10,607 nucleotides of DNA from Coemansia sp. RSA 1804 (Eukaryota; Kickxellomycota; Kickxellomycetes; Kickxellales; Kickxellaceae). Shown here piece by piece: positions 1 to 7,787 of the stretch (its first letter is position 1; every line of letters starts with the position of its first letter). The stretch spans positions 1 through 10,607 of the forward strand of contig JANBTH010000854.1 of assembly GCA_027578815.1 (NCBI GenBank), written 5' to 3'. The notes below the pieces were generated by a model. That model did not search any database, was not told the DNA's origin, and was given only the letters and a program-made list of their open reading frames with translations. The position numbers were made by a program, and so were the translations under genes.

Positions 1-2
1 AG

Positions 3-1668
3 TACGGCCAGGAGCGCCGCGCACTGCTGGCTAGCCAAGAGAGACAGGCGGTGGCCGCTCTTGTCAAGCTGTTTGACAACGACAGACGGATCGATTTTTA
101 CGAAGGAGAGCCATTGAAATCGCTAACTATCTTAGCACACTCGGATGTGCAGCACTTGCAACTTTCCGCAGCAACTGCATTTAGTGAGATATCAGAGTAC
201 GATGTTCGGCCTGTATCGCGTGAAGCCCTCAAACCAATGCTGTATCTTTTACAGTCGGCCTACGTTGATGTGCAGCATTGTGCGTCGGCAGCGTTGGGCA
301 ACCTTGCTGGCGTCAAAGAAAACAAACGGCTCATTGTGGAGATGGGCGGGGTTGACTGCTTGGTGCGCCAGATGCTTTCACCCAGCACAGATGCGCAGAT
401 AAACTCCGTTGGGTGCATCACAAACCTGGCTGCAGACGAAGACAACAAGCTGGCAATAGCCAAGAGCGGCGCACTGGTCCCACTCACCAGGCTCGCACGG
501 TCTACGGATCTGCGCGTGCAGCGAAACGCCACTGGCGCATTGCTTAACATGACGCATAGAGCAGATCTGAGAATAATGCTGGTGGAGGCAGGGTCTGTGG
601 CAGTACTCGTTGAGCTGCTTGAGGCCAAGGACGAGGATACGCAGTACTATGCAGTCACGGCTCTAAGCAACATTGCCGTTGATGACAGCGGCAGAGACAT
701 ACTGTGGAGCAGCCAGCCGGAGCTTATCTCCGTTCTTTTAAAAACACTTCGGAAACCCAACATCAAGCTCCAGTCGCAGGTTGTTTTAACGCTACGCAAT
801 CTAGCTTCTGACGAGCGGTATCAGGCGGCGGTTGTGGCACATGGCGGCTTGGATGCCCTCCTGCCGCTTCTTAAATCATCCTACACGCTACTTATCATGT
901 CTGCGGCCGCGTGTCTGCGCAACCTTTCGATTCACCCAGATAATGAAGCACCAATTGTCCATGCAGGGTTTTTGCCTGAATTGCTTGATCTTGTCCTGCA
1001 GATGGATGAGCCCGAGCTGCAATGTCACGTAATCTCTACACTACGCAACTTTGGAGCCAACAACGGATCCAACAAGCAGATGTTTATTGATGCAGGTCTC
1101 TTGGACAGAGTTCGAATGGCTGTTGAAGACAAGAGAGTAGATCCCAAGGTTCGGTGCGAGCTGGCGGCAGCACTAAGTGTCTTTGCGCTGAATGACCAGT
1201 TGTGGCGGCCAATAGTTGAGCTTGGGTTCTGCGAGCTGCTTGTAAACCTGATGCGCTGCAAACACGCGGAGACCGAATACAACGCATGTCTTGCAATTGG
1301 CACACTGGTCGGCAAAAACCTAGCCGAGGTCTATGCGGAGCTCATGCGTTTGTGGCAAAAGCCCGGGACATGTCTGCGCGCACAGCTGGTCCACATTCTG
1401 ACACTGGCAGAATATGCAGGGACGGGCGTGCGTTCGGTTGCTCTTTGGATTATAATGGCATTGCTGAACAGTGGCAGAGGCGACCTGCTGCAGCGTATTG
1501 CCCACGACACACAGATAATTGATGCGGTTGAGGTAATCACAAAGACAAACGCATTGCCAGAGAGTGGAAATGGTCCATCATCGTGGACAATTCTGCCAAG
1601 CATCTTTGGAAGCAAAGGCAAAGACGTAGATCGCGTTGAGAGACCGCCATCGGCATCAACATTGACTG

Positions 1669-1703
<35 letters not shown>

Positions 1704-1811
1704 TCGACCGCAATTGACTGCAGTGGGCTGGATGACGAGTTTCAGCGAACACATTCGTTAGCGCTGCAGGTTCTTTCAATGGCTAGAGGCATCCCCGGTG
1801 CGTGTCGGTAG
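3..1811 (+). CDS. VAC8: Vac8-type armadillo-repeat vacuolar protein, 5' partial
   Basis: An open frame runs from the left edge to a TAG at 1809-1811 (602 codons). Its order of motifs is that of fungal Vac8: a start like 'DFYEGEPLKSL', then successive armadillo repeats carrying AALGNLA, GCITNLA, RNATGALLNMTH, TALSNIAVD, LTLRNLASD, CLRNLSIHP and STLRNFGA, and a C-terminal 'VALWIIMALL' block. Known role: Vac8 is a lipid-anchored scaffold on the vacuole membrane that acts in vacuole inheritance and fusion, nucleus-vacuole junctions and the Cvt/autophagy pathway. By comparison with yeast Vac8, only about a dozen N-terminal residues are missing, so the myristoylation/palmitoylation segment (MG-C-C type) lies outside the window. 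The GTG at 51 is an internal valine, not a start. A serine run interrupts the low-conservation tail. No intron is needed. Family assignment is very secure; the N-terminus is unseen. Confidence 0.95.
1671..1703 (+). repeat. (AGC)11 trinucleotide microsatellite inside Vac8
   Basis: Eleven uninterrupted AGC units are followed by TCG and encode 12 consecutive serines in the C-terminal tail of the Vac8 homologue, just after an acidic/Thr stretch. A pure run of this length is likely to vary in copy number between strains. It lies outside the armadillo repeats, so length changes should be tolerated. Confidence 0.95.
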
Positions 1812-2251
1812 TATCTAGATGCTTTTTTTCATTAATCTTTTTCATCACACAAACGGCAAACATTTGAAGACTTTACTTTAAATGCAAAAGCGATAATGCT
1901 GTCACCAATCGCAAGATATGCCATATTAAACGGGATGATCTTTGTTCTTTTTTTTTGCATTGATGGCGCAATACAGCCAACATTATTGCGCAATATTTTC
2001 TGGTATTTTGGTACACGTTGTTCTCCATGTTCCAAATTGCTAGAGATATTCTTGTTCGGCTCATACATGATTTACATCTACGGCGATTGGTTTTGCCGGG
2101 TATCTTTCCTCGAGCACCCCGTTGCCACCAATGTATACCACCCATTCAGTGACATTGTCGCGAATTAAACAACATATTATGTGGATGTCCGCGAATCCAG
2201 CTGATGCGGCGGAACACCCTCCAGACTTGCGCTAATAAAATGCAGGCGGAC

Positions 2252-2263
2252 GGGGGTTAGGGG
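2252..2263 (+). promoter_or_regulatory. Telomere-repeat-like GGGGGTTAGGGG promoter motif
   Basis: The 12-mer GGGGGTTAGGGG lies about 205 bp upstream of the CoA-ligase ATG, in the GC-rich part of the intergenic region. TTAGGG-type sites in fungal promoters are known targets of Myb-like factors of the Tbf1/Taz1 (TRF-like) family. That this copy is used as a factor site is inference from one occurrence. Confidence 0.3.
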
Positions 2264-2309
2264 CAGCCCAAAGCGAAGCCAAGGCATATTACATTATCTA
2301 TTCCAGCTT

Positions 2310-2320
2310 GAATAAAAAGG
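2310..2320 (+). promoter_or_regulatory. TATA-like element of the CoA-ligase gene
   Basis: GAATAAAAAGG is TATA-box-like and is followed by a pyrimidine-rich stretch from about 2327 to 2366, a usual place for fungal transcription starts. It lies about 150 bp upstream of the ATG at 2468. The same bases could instead be read as an AATAAA signal, but no upstream transcript obviously needs one here. Confidence 0.35.
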
Positions 2321-2467
2321 CCAGGCATCTTCCACATCTTTCTTCTCTCCTTTCCTACTCCTACATTACAACTGCTTTGCACCACCTCCTTTTCTAGCCT
2401 TTACATATTTAAAACCTTGTTTTCACCACAGTCTTTCCAACGAGCTCTTTGTTTCTGAACCAAAACC

Positions 2468-4024
2468 ATGACTGACAATCGGACTATAGCATCGATCTTT
2501 CGCCGCGAAAACAGCGCGCCAGCCATACTAACCACCGCATCATCCAGCCCGAAAGAGATAACGCTGGCATATGCGGATGTTCGCGGCCAATGCGAAAAGT
2601 TCAAGAAGCAAGCGGCTGCGCTCTATGGCTCTGAGATACCGGTTGGAACTGTAGTCTCGTCGCTGCTGCCAAACGGACTGGCATGTCTGCTTGTGTTCCT
2701 GGCAACAACCTTGCAGCGCAGCGTTGCTGCTCCGCTCAATCCTGCAATGAAGCAGGAGGAGATAGAGTTCTATCTTGAGGACGCCGACAGCAAGGTTCTT
2801 ATTGTTCCCGAAGGAACAAGCCAAGATAGCGAGGGCGTTCGTGCAGCACGCAAGCTTGGCGTGACCGTGTGGACAGTCGGATGGAACTCCGGCAGCGGAA
2901 TTAGCGTGGCAGCTCTTGGCGAAGCCCCCGTAGAGCCAGCGGCACCCAAGCACCAGATAGCAACCAGCCCCGATCCACACCCCGAGGACGTTGCACTCTT
3001 GCTGCACACCTCCGGAACGACTGGGCGTCCCAAGGCTGTACCGCTGACGCACGCAAACATTGCGCGGTCAATGTACAACATTGCCAATACGTACAAACTG
3101 ACAGCTGAGGATCGCTCGTTTATTGTAATGCCGCTGTTTCATGTACACGGGCTTATTGGCGCGGTGCTTTCCTCGCTCTACGCTGGCGGGTCGGTGGTGC
3201 TACCGCCACGCTTTTCAGCAAGCACATTCTGGCCCGAGTACACTGCGTCCAAGGCAACGTGGTACTCGGCCGTGCCAACAATACACCAGATCCTTCTGCG
3301 TCACGACATCCCAGCGCCTGTGCCCAGCATCCGCTTTATCCGCTCATGCTCCTCTGCCCTTGCGCCAACAGTGCTTCATGAGCTAGAGGACAAGCTAAAG
3401 GCGCCGGTTCTGGAAGCGTATGCAATGACAGAGGCATCGCATCAAATGTGCTCGAACCCGCTTCCGCCTGCTGTGCACAAGCCAGGAAGCGTTGGTCTCC
3501 CGCAAGGCGTCGAGGTGGCTATTCTGGACGATGCCGGAAACAAGACACAAGTGGGCGAAGTGTGCATCCGTGGAGAAAACGTGACGGAGGGGTATCTGAA
3601 CAACCCCGAGGCAAATGCAAAGTCGTTCACTCAAGAAGCGCACTGGTTCCGCACAGGCGACCAGGGCTACATCGACGACGACGGGTATGTTGTTCTCACC
3701 GGGAGGATCAAGGAGCTGATCAACCGTGGCGGCGAGAAGATCTCACCTCTGGAGCTGGATGCAGTGCTGCTAAAGTGTCCTGGCGTCGCTGAGGCGGTGA
3801 GCTTTGCTGTTGCGGACGAGATGTACGGACAAGAGGTCAACGCTGCAGTGGTTCCCAAGGACGGCGTCGAGCTAACAGAGGCCCAGATCACTGACTTTAT
3901 GCGCAAGCATGTTGCAAAGTTCAAGGTGCCCAAGCGCGTGTTTATTGCCAGCGAGCTTCCCAGGACTGCGACCGGGAAAATCCAGCGCAGGGTTGTTGCA
4001 GAACATTTTGCTGGAAAGCAGTAG
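2468..4024 (+). CDS. PCS60: Pcs60/AAE3-type acyl-CoA (oxalyl-CoA) synthetase
   Basis: This is a 518-residue ANL-superfamily adenylating enzyme. Visible motifs are the phosphate loop HTSGTTGRPKAV (180-191), the FHVHG segment (224-228), the A5-type AMTEASHQM (319-327), RTGDQGY (395-401), the hinge region GRIKELINRGGEKISP (412-427) and the C-terminal PRTATGKIQRR with the expected catalytic lysine K504. The combination 'MTEASHQMCSNPLP' and 'KFKVPKRVF' matches the yeast Pcs60/Fat2 and plant AAE3 group, which activates oxalate (acid + ATP + CoA to acyl-CoA + AMP + PPi) and in yeast is peroxisome-associated. The ATG at 2468 sits in a good AACC context with no upstream ATG for over 200 bp. Odd point: the protein ends AGKQ, not an SKL-type peroxisomal signal, and I see no PTS2 near the N-terminus, so a cytosolic site is possible as in plant AAE3. 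The substrate is inferred from family. Confidence 0.93.
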   Translation: MTDNRTIASIFRRENSAPAILTTASSSPKEITLAYADVRGQCEKFKKQAAALYGSEIPVGTVVSSLLPNGLACLLVFLATTLQRSVAAPLNPAMKQEEIEFYLEDADSKVLIVPEGTSQDSEGVRAARKLGVTVWTVGWNSGSGISVAALGEAPVEPAAPKHQIATSPDPHPEDVALLLHTSGTTGRPKAVPLTHANIARSMYNIANTYKLTAEDRSFIVMPLFHVHGLIGAVLSSLYAGGSVVLPPRFSASTFWPEYTASKATWYSAVPTIHQILLRHDIPAPVPSIRFIRSCSSALAPTVLHELEDKLKAPVLEAYAMTEASHQMCSNPLPPAVHKPGSVGLPQGVEVAILDDAGNKTQVGEVCIRGENVTEGYLNNPEANAKSFTQEAHWFRTGDQGYIDDDGYVVLTGRIKELINRGGEKISPLELDAVLLKCPGVAEAVSFAVADEMYGQEVNAAVVPKDGVELTEAQITDFMRKHVAKFKVPKRVFIASELPRTATGKIQRRVVAEHFAGKQ

Positions 4025-4105
4025 ACGCCTTTTTGTTCACATCTCTTTCCGTTTCGTCTTTTTCTCCGTTTCTTTGCTTTTGTTCAATCTTGCACCTTTC
4101 TTCTA
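4025..4105 (+). other. 81-bp ligase-SPF45 spacer, open and in frame
   Basis: This CT-rich spacer holds no AATAAA and no TATA-like box. It is 27 sense codons long, in frame with both flanking genes and without a stop, so only the TAG at 4022-4024 separates the two reading frames. It must contain both the 3' end of the ligase mRNA and the leader of the SPF45 mRNA, or else the two are co-transcribed. Confidence 0.8.
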
Positions 4106-5116
4106 ATGACACTTTTTGGCAATCTGCCACCGCCCGAGCCCAAGAAGGAACAGACGGGGCAACGAGGGACAGATACACGCAACGATGCTGCTGTGCAAAA
4201 CAACGATAAGCCCAGCGTCAGTGCTAGGTCGTGGGCTGCGCCAGAATTCATTCCTAATTTGCGGCGGCAACAGAGAGCAGCCGCAGTCAACGGGACGGCG
4301 AGGCCGCTTAATCCAAAGCATCCGCATAGCCTGCCACAGAACCCAGAGCAGCTTATATCGAAATGGGAGGCGGTAAAGGCAGCGGACAAGGCGCCATTAG
4401 AGCGAGCGGCGCCCGCTGCTGCTGCTTCTGCTGTGGCCACCACAACAAAGCATATGCCAGATTCGCTTGCGCAGTATCTGCCTGCAACCCAGAAAACGCC
4501 CAAATCAAGGCTCTACGGCTCTGGCGGCGTACCAGACGCGTTCGATCCGTTTGATGAATACAATCCGATTGTGCCAAACGACTACCAGATGTACAAAGCA
4601 TGGATCGTCGACGAGAAGAAGCGGCGTGCACAGGTAAAGAGGCATATGGTAGAAGTCAAAGCCCGTGGCAATGACATCAATCTATCCAACATATCTGACG
4701 ATAGCGACATCGATAGCGACACCGATAGCGACACCGATAGCGATAGCGATGGTAACAGCAACAGCAGCGGTAGAAAAGCCGATGCTGGACAGCAGGAACG
4801 CGATCCGGGGCGGCCCTCTGTCTGGGTGGTTCTAACCAACATGGCCGATGAGATTGATGAGGATTTGGAGCGCGAAACAGTCGAGGAATGCAGCACATTT
4901 GGAAAGGTCGTACGATGCATGGCAGAGTATGTTTCTGGTGCAGACGAGGCTAACAGCCGCACATCGCGGTTTGAGCGAGTGCGTGTTGTGGTTGAGTTTG
5001 CAGAGCTCGATGCCGCGATTCGCGCACGGGAAGCGATCGACCGCCGTTTCTTTGATGGGCGACACATCTCGGCGACATTTGGGGCTTCGGCTACCGAGGC
5101 TGACAGACGAGATTAG
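4106..5116 (+). CDS. SPF45/RBM17-like splicing factor with UHM, no G-patch
   Basis: The protein has 336 residues. The N-terminal MTLFGNL and an 'APEFIP-RRQQRAA' stretch (45-60), then 'FDEYNPIVPNDY' (149-160) followed by a basic helix, match the SPF45 hallmark 'ADEYDPMFPNDY'. An acidic Ser-Asp repeat (198-215) leads to a C-terminal U2AF-homology motif (about 237-325) with VVLTNM, an acidic helix DEDLERETVEEC (251-262), RVRVVVEF (291-298) and the R-x-F loop RFFDGR (314-319). Known role: SPF45 is a spliceosome component whose UHM binds ligand motifs of SF3b155, SF1 and U2AF65. Human SPF45 carries a G-patch between linker and UHM; here that place is taken by the Ser-Asp repeat and no G-patch glycine pattern is visible. 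No intron is evident. The ATG at 4106 has a weak context (C at -3), but it is the first ATG after the ligase stop and gives the expected N-terminus. Confidence 0.85.
   Translation: MTLFGNLPPPEPKKEQTGQRGTDTRNDAAVQNNDKPSVSARSWAAPEFIPNLRRQQRAAAVNGTARPLNPKHPHSLPQNPEQLISKWEAVKAADKAPLERAAPAAAASAVATTTKHMPDSLAQYLPATQKTPKSRLYGSGGVPDAFDPFDEYNPIVPNDYQMYKAWIVDEKKRRAQVKRHMVEVKARGNDINLSNISDDSDIDSDTDSDTDSDSDGNSNSSGRKADAGQQERDPGRPSVWVVLTNMADEIDEDLERETVEECSTFGKVVRCMAEYVSGADEANSRTSRFERVRVVVEFAELDAAIRAREAIDRRFFDGRHISATFGASATEADRRD
4697..4750 (+). repeat. GATAGCGACACC-type repeat encoding an SD/TD tract
   Basis: Eighteen codons alternate Asp with Ser, Thr or Ile (residues 198-215 of the SPF45-like protein). At DNA level they are built from 6- and 12-bp units (GATAGC, GATAGCGACACC), so replication slippage probably made them. 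The acidic Ser-Asp pattern is typical of casein kinase 2 targets; phosphorylation is inferred. Confidence 0.85.
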
Positions 5117-5884
5117 TGCCCCGTTTTGAGATGGCTGTATTTAATGTGTATTTCTTTATGTATTTGTGACCGAATGAGCTTGTGGAGTGAAGTGGCGTGT
5201 GCTGTCCGCATTGTCGTACTCTTGTGTGTAATCAGCTCTTCTCTCATTTGTGAAGCAAGCGGTCTGGACTGGGCTGTGCCGTCTAGCCAACCAGAGAATG
5301 GAATATCTAAAGAGTACAGGTGCACTCTGTCCCTACAGCCATTATTCCTTGACATGCTGCGACATGAACTAGACACGGCAAAGCACAGGAACCGTAGCTG
5401 CTGTATCCTGCCTGCCTTGCAAAGGTTTGGGCTCTGGTTTCATTCATGCTCTAGTAGCATATGCCCTGTGAAGGCCTCAGCTCCGCAAGCTCCAAACCCC
5501 CAAACAGTAATCGCGCATGCTTGGCCAATTGAGCCTGGCCTATCAGGATAGATAAACAACGAGGGCTAGCGTGGGCTCATGAAAAGACATGGACATGTGT
5601 AAACTTGGTGGAGATATTTCTTTTTTTCGCTCTACTATTTTCTTCTCTGCTAACATTATTGCTATTGCGTATTACTTTTATTTGTTATATCCCGTTCTTT
5701 CTCCTTGCTTCTCGTAGCAGACCCCTCATTTATTGCCCTGCTCTTTTTCAAATTACCGTTCTTTCTTCCTTGTCCTCTCCTACCCGGCTTTCTTCGTTCT
5801 CGGTTTATTCTTTTCCGTTTTGTTTCCATCGTACAGCAATCCTTTCTCTCGTTCAACTGCAATTCTAAAATACTAGCGTCTTTG
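5117..5884. other. Intergenic: SPF45 3' flank, then CT-rich leader
   Basis: No gene is supported here. A 141-codon open frame at 5126-5551 begins at TTG, has no recognisable domain and covers the expected SPF45 3' UTR. The TATTTAATGTGTATTTC stretch at about 5139-5155 is a plausible 3'-end signal region. From about 5613 to 5884 the + strand is strongly T/C-rich and has no ATG, which marks the promoter and first leader exon of the small membrane-protein gene. Confidence 0.65.
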
Positions 5885-6012
5885 GTAAGTGTACCTTTGA
5901 ATTTACATACGGGCGTAGGTCAGTGGAATGGCACACGTACTAACTACTATATATTCTCAACTGCCTGCAATCTGCCAATACTCTGGCTTTTCTTTTTTCC
6001 ATGGAAATGTAG
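5885..6012 (+). other. Probable 5'-UTR spliceosomal intron (128 nt)
   Basis: The donor TTG|GTAAGTGT is at 5885, a perfect yeast-type branch site TACTAAC is at 5938-5944, and the first AG after it is the TAG at 6010-6012, preceded by the pyrimidine run CTTTTCTTTTTTCC. An in-frame TAA at 6028-6030, downstream of the acceptor, puts this intron in the untranslated leader of the gene starting at 6055. The only upstream ATGs in the local leader (5928, 6001, 6007) all lie inside the intron and would be removed by splicing, which supports the call. Confidence 0.85.
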
Positions 6013-6054
6013 GACTTTCTTTAGAGATAAAATAAAAACATAGAAACAGCAAGC

Positions 6055-6375
6055 ATGAGCGAGTCAGTCATAGCAAAGGTGATCGAGACGGCGGCCAGCG
6101 CTGCATTGAAGGCTGGCGCCCCACGCGCAGACATTTTCGACGAGTTTGGGGTTATCAGGCCCGAGTATGACGACCGCACGCAGTCCGAGATGTCGCCAGC
6201 AGACATGTTTTTCTTGACGATTTCGCTGTTCCTTGTGGGCGGCTGTGTGACAATTGTCGGCGGATACTATTTGAACCTGGCCTTCCGTGGAAGCAGCGCA
6301 AAGGCAACCGCGAAGACTGCTAAAAATAAGAAGGCTGCTTCTGCGGCGGCCGCCAAGGGCTCCAAGACGAAGTAA
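6055..6375 (+). CDS. Small single-pass membrane protein, Lys/Ala-rich tail
   Basis: This is a 106-residue protein that I cannot assign to a family. Residues 1-50 are soluble and mixed (an N-terminal helix with 'ETAASAALKAG', then 'DIFDEFGVIRPEYDD'). Residues 51-77 form one clear transmembrane segment (MFFLTISLFLVGGCVTIVGG onward). Residues 78-106 are rich in Lys and Ala and end KGSKTK. There is no signal peptide. The basic C-terminal side would be predicted to face the cytosol by the positive-inside rule, so the N-terminus would be lumenal or in the intermembrane space. Genuine expression is supported by the 5'-UTR intron, the ATG-free spliced leader and an AATAAA 86 bp after the stop. The start at 6055 is the first ATG of the spliced leader (AAGC context). 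It could be a small subunit of an ER or mitochondrial membrane complex, but that is speculation. Confidence 0.8.
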   Translation: MSESVIAKVIETAASAALKAGAPRADIFDEFGVIRPEYDDRTQSEMSPADMFFLTISLFLVGGCVTIVGGYYLNLAFRGSSAKATAKTAKNKKAASAAAAKGSKTK

Positions 6376-6460
6376 TGTGAAGTATCATCCCAGTTTCCGA
6401 TCTATAACGCTGCTAGCGACCGTTCCACATGGTGGTTTTGTTTTTGCGTGTCTACTGGTC

Positions 6461-6466
6461 AATAAA
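6461..6466 (+). terminator. AATAAA polyadenylation signal
   Basis: AATAAATATTATG lies 86 bp after the stop of the small membrane-protein gene and is followed by GT-rich sequence, as expected of a poly(A) signal for that transcript. A second AATAAA occurs at 6766-6771. Confidence 0.55.
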
Positions 6467-6499
6467 TATTATGTTGCAAGAGGGGGAGATGTTAATAGG

Positions 6500-6511
6500 C
6501 ATGCGCGCATG
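6500..6511. repeat. Perfect 12-bp palindrome CATGCGCGCATG
   Basis: CATGCGCGCATG equals its own reverse complement. It lies about 125 bp after the stop of the small membrane-protein gene. It could be a dimeric protein site or chance; nothing else identifies it. Confidence 0.6.
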
Positions 6512-6625
6512 ATGTGTTGTAGTAGTAGTGGTAGTAGTAGCAGTGGCATACTAAGCAATATTGCCATTACTTTTCGTGCCATTTTTGTGACGACAGAAGC
6601 TGCCCTGCTCCTTTGTTTCACGCTT

Positions 6626-6704
6626 CCGGTCTTTTTGACTGCACGTCTCATGTGCATGCCGGATGCTGGTGTAGACCGGTCGTCTGCACCAGTCCCATGT
6701 GCAT
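6626..6704 (+). repeat. Degenerate tandem duplication enclosing a hairpin
   Basis: Two copies share the ordered blocks CCGGTC, CTGCAC, GTC and CATGTGCAT: copy 1 at 6626-6657 and copy 2 at 6676-6704. They differ by a spacer of 7 versus 2 nt, a CA insertion and one substitution. Between and within them, 6666-6676 (CTGGTGTAGAC) pairs with 6682-6692 (GTCTGCACCAG) over 11 bp with a single G-U pair and a 5-nt loop, a strong hairpin if transcribed. There is no coding frame and no resemblance to a known RNA family that I can name. Confidence 0.6.
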
Positions 6705-7763
6705 CGAAGCAGCATTTCTCAGCAGCATGGATCGTGAGACACATTTAATGCACCATTGTCAAAATAATAAACCATCGCGTACACATGATAACTCCTACGT
6801 TTCTTTATGCATTGGGAAATGCACGAAACGGGAGAGCAGGTCTGAGCATCCTGGAAAGTACAGCAAGCTCTTCTTTCCTTTGCATGTATCCAAACACCGC
6901 CTCTGGTTGGCTCAAACATGTTGAGCAGTCGATGCTTTTGAACATGACTTTGCGTGTTTTCAATGTTATGAAAATGACATTTTGGAACCAATACAAGCCA
7001 GCCGTCATTCATCGATGCAGACAGGGTATGGCATATCCGAGGTGCATTTGAGATCCAGGAGATGCAGACAACTGGACAGGGAGATAAAGCGATGACATGG
7101 GAGGATGAGGCTTTTGACTTCCGATACGGCAACAAACCAGTGTGTCCAAATGGAGTGAAAAAGAATTGCAAAAAAAAGTCTAAACATAAAGGCGAAAGGG
7201 ATGAGGGGGTCATTTCTCGAAACCAGGCACAGTGAAACAACAAGGCGGTTCTTTCTCAAGTTTATTTTATTTCTATTTCTGCGAAATGAGTAGCAGGAAA
7301 AGCACAATGGACGCCAAAGGGGCGGACTTTATTTATTATTTTATTTTTTTTACAATGCCAAATTTAGGTTCCAAATGCGGAAACATAACAACAACAACAA
7401 GCAGCTGAAAAGAACAAAGGAAGAATAAAAAAGACAGCAGCAACAACAAGAGCAGCGCACAAATGTTGATTGTTTGTTGTCATAAACAGACGGCGCAGAC
7501 CAGAGGAAAAACCCACAGCTAACGAAGAAATTAACCTGACCACAGATAAAAAAGTATGGAAATCGCAATAATGAAGCCAGAACGAAATGCGGCTTCCAAC
7601 CATGAAGGCGGCAGAGGAAGCTGGGCTTGGACGGCGGTTTTTGTTTGAGCAAAAGCAAAGGTGCTCTTTGGGCAAAGCAGATCTACAGAACGGGTTCGTG
7701 GCGTGTGTTCCTTTCAGCTAGCAACAGCAACAAGGCGGCTTGTGTTTGGGATTTGTATTTGCT

Positions 7764-7787
7764 GGTGTTGGTGTTGGTGTTGGCGTT
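7764..7787 (+). repeat. GGTGTT hexanucleotide repeat, four units
   Basis: Three perfect GGTGTT units are followed by GGCGTT. The repeat creates Val-Gly, Val-Leu or Trp-Cys strings in + frames and Thr-Pro on the minus strand, which explains several spurious open frames here. Confidence 0.85.

Larger units (their letters stand above)
1812..2467. other. Intergenic: Vac8 3' flank and CoA-ligase promoter
   Basis: These 656 bp hold no convincing gene. Short frames of 78-90 codons exist on both strands at 1832-2168, but they overlap one another, cross T-runs and resemble no family I know. The left half is AT-rich and probably carries Vac8 3' sequences. The right half (about 2180-2467) becomes GC-richer and then CT-rich, as expected of a fungal promoter and leader, and has no ATG between 2242 and the ligase start. 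Confidence 0.7.

Noticed and set aside
1832..2168. Overlapping 78-90-codon frames on both strands between Vac8 and the ligase
   Set aside because: They overlap each other, use T-runs for Phe/Leu strings or A-runs for Lys strings, and show no family match.
5126..5551. 141-codon + strand frame right after the SPF45 stop
   Set aside because: Starts at TTG, not ATG, lies in the expected SPF45 3' UTR, and has no recognisable features beyond a hydrophobic start.
6719..7243. 174-codon open frame on the minus strand
   Set aside because: Cys/His-rich translation with no domain or repeat pattern, in DNA with no clear gene signals; reads as chance.
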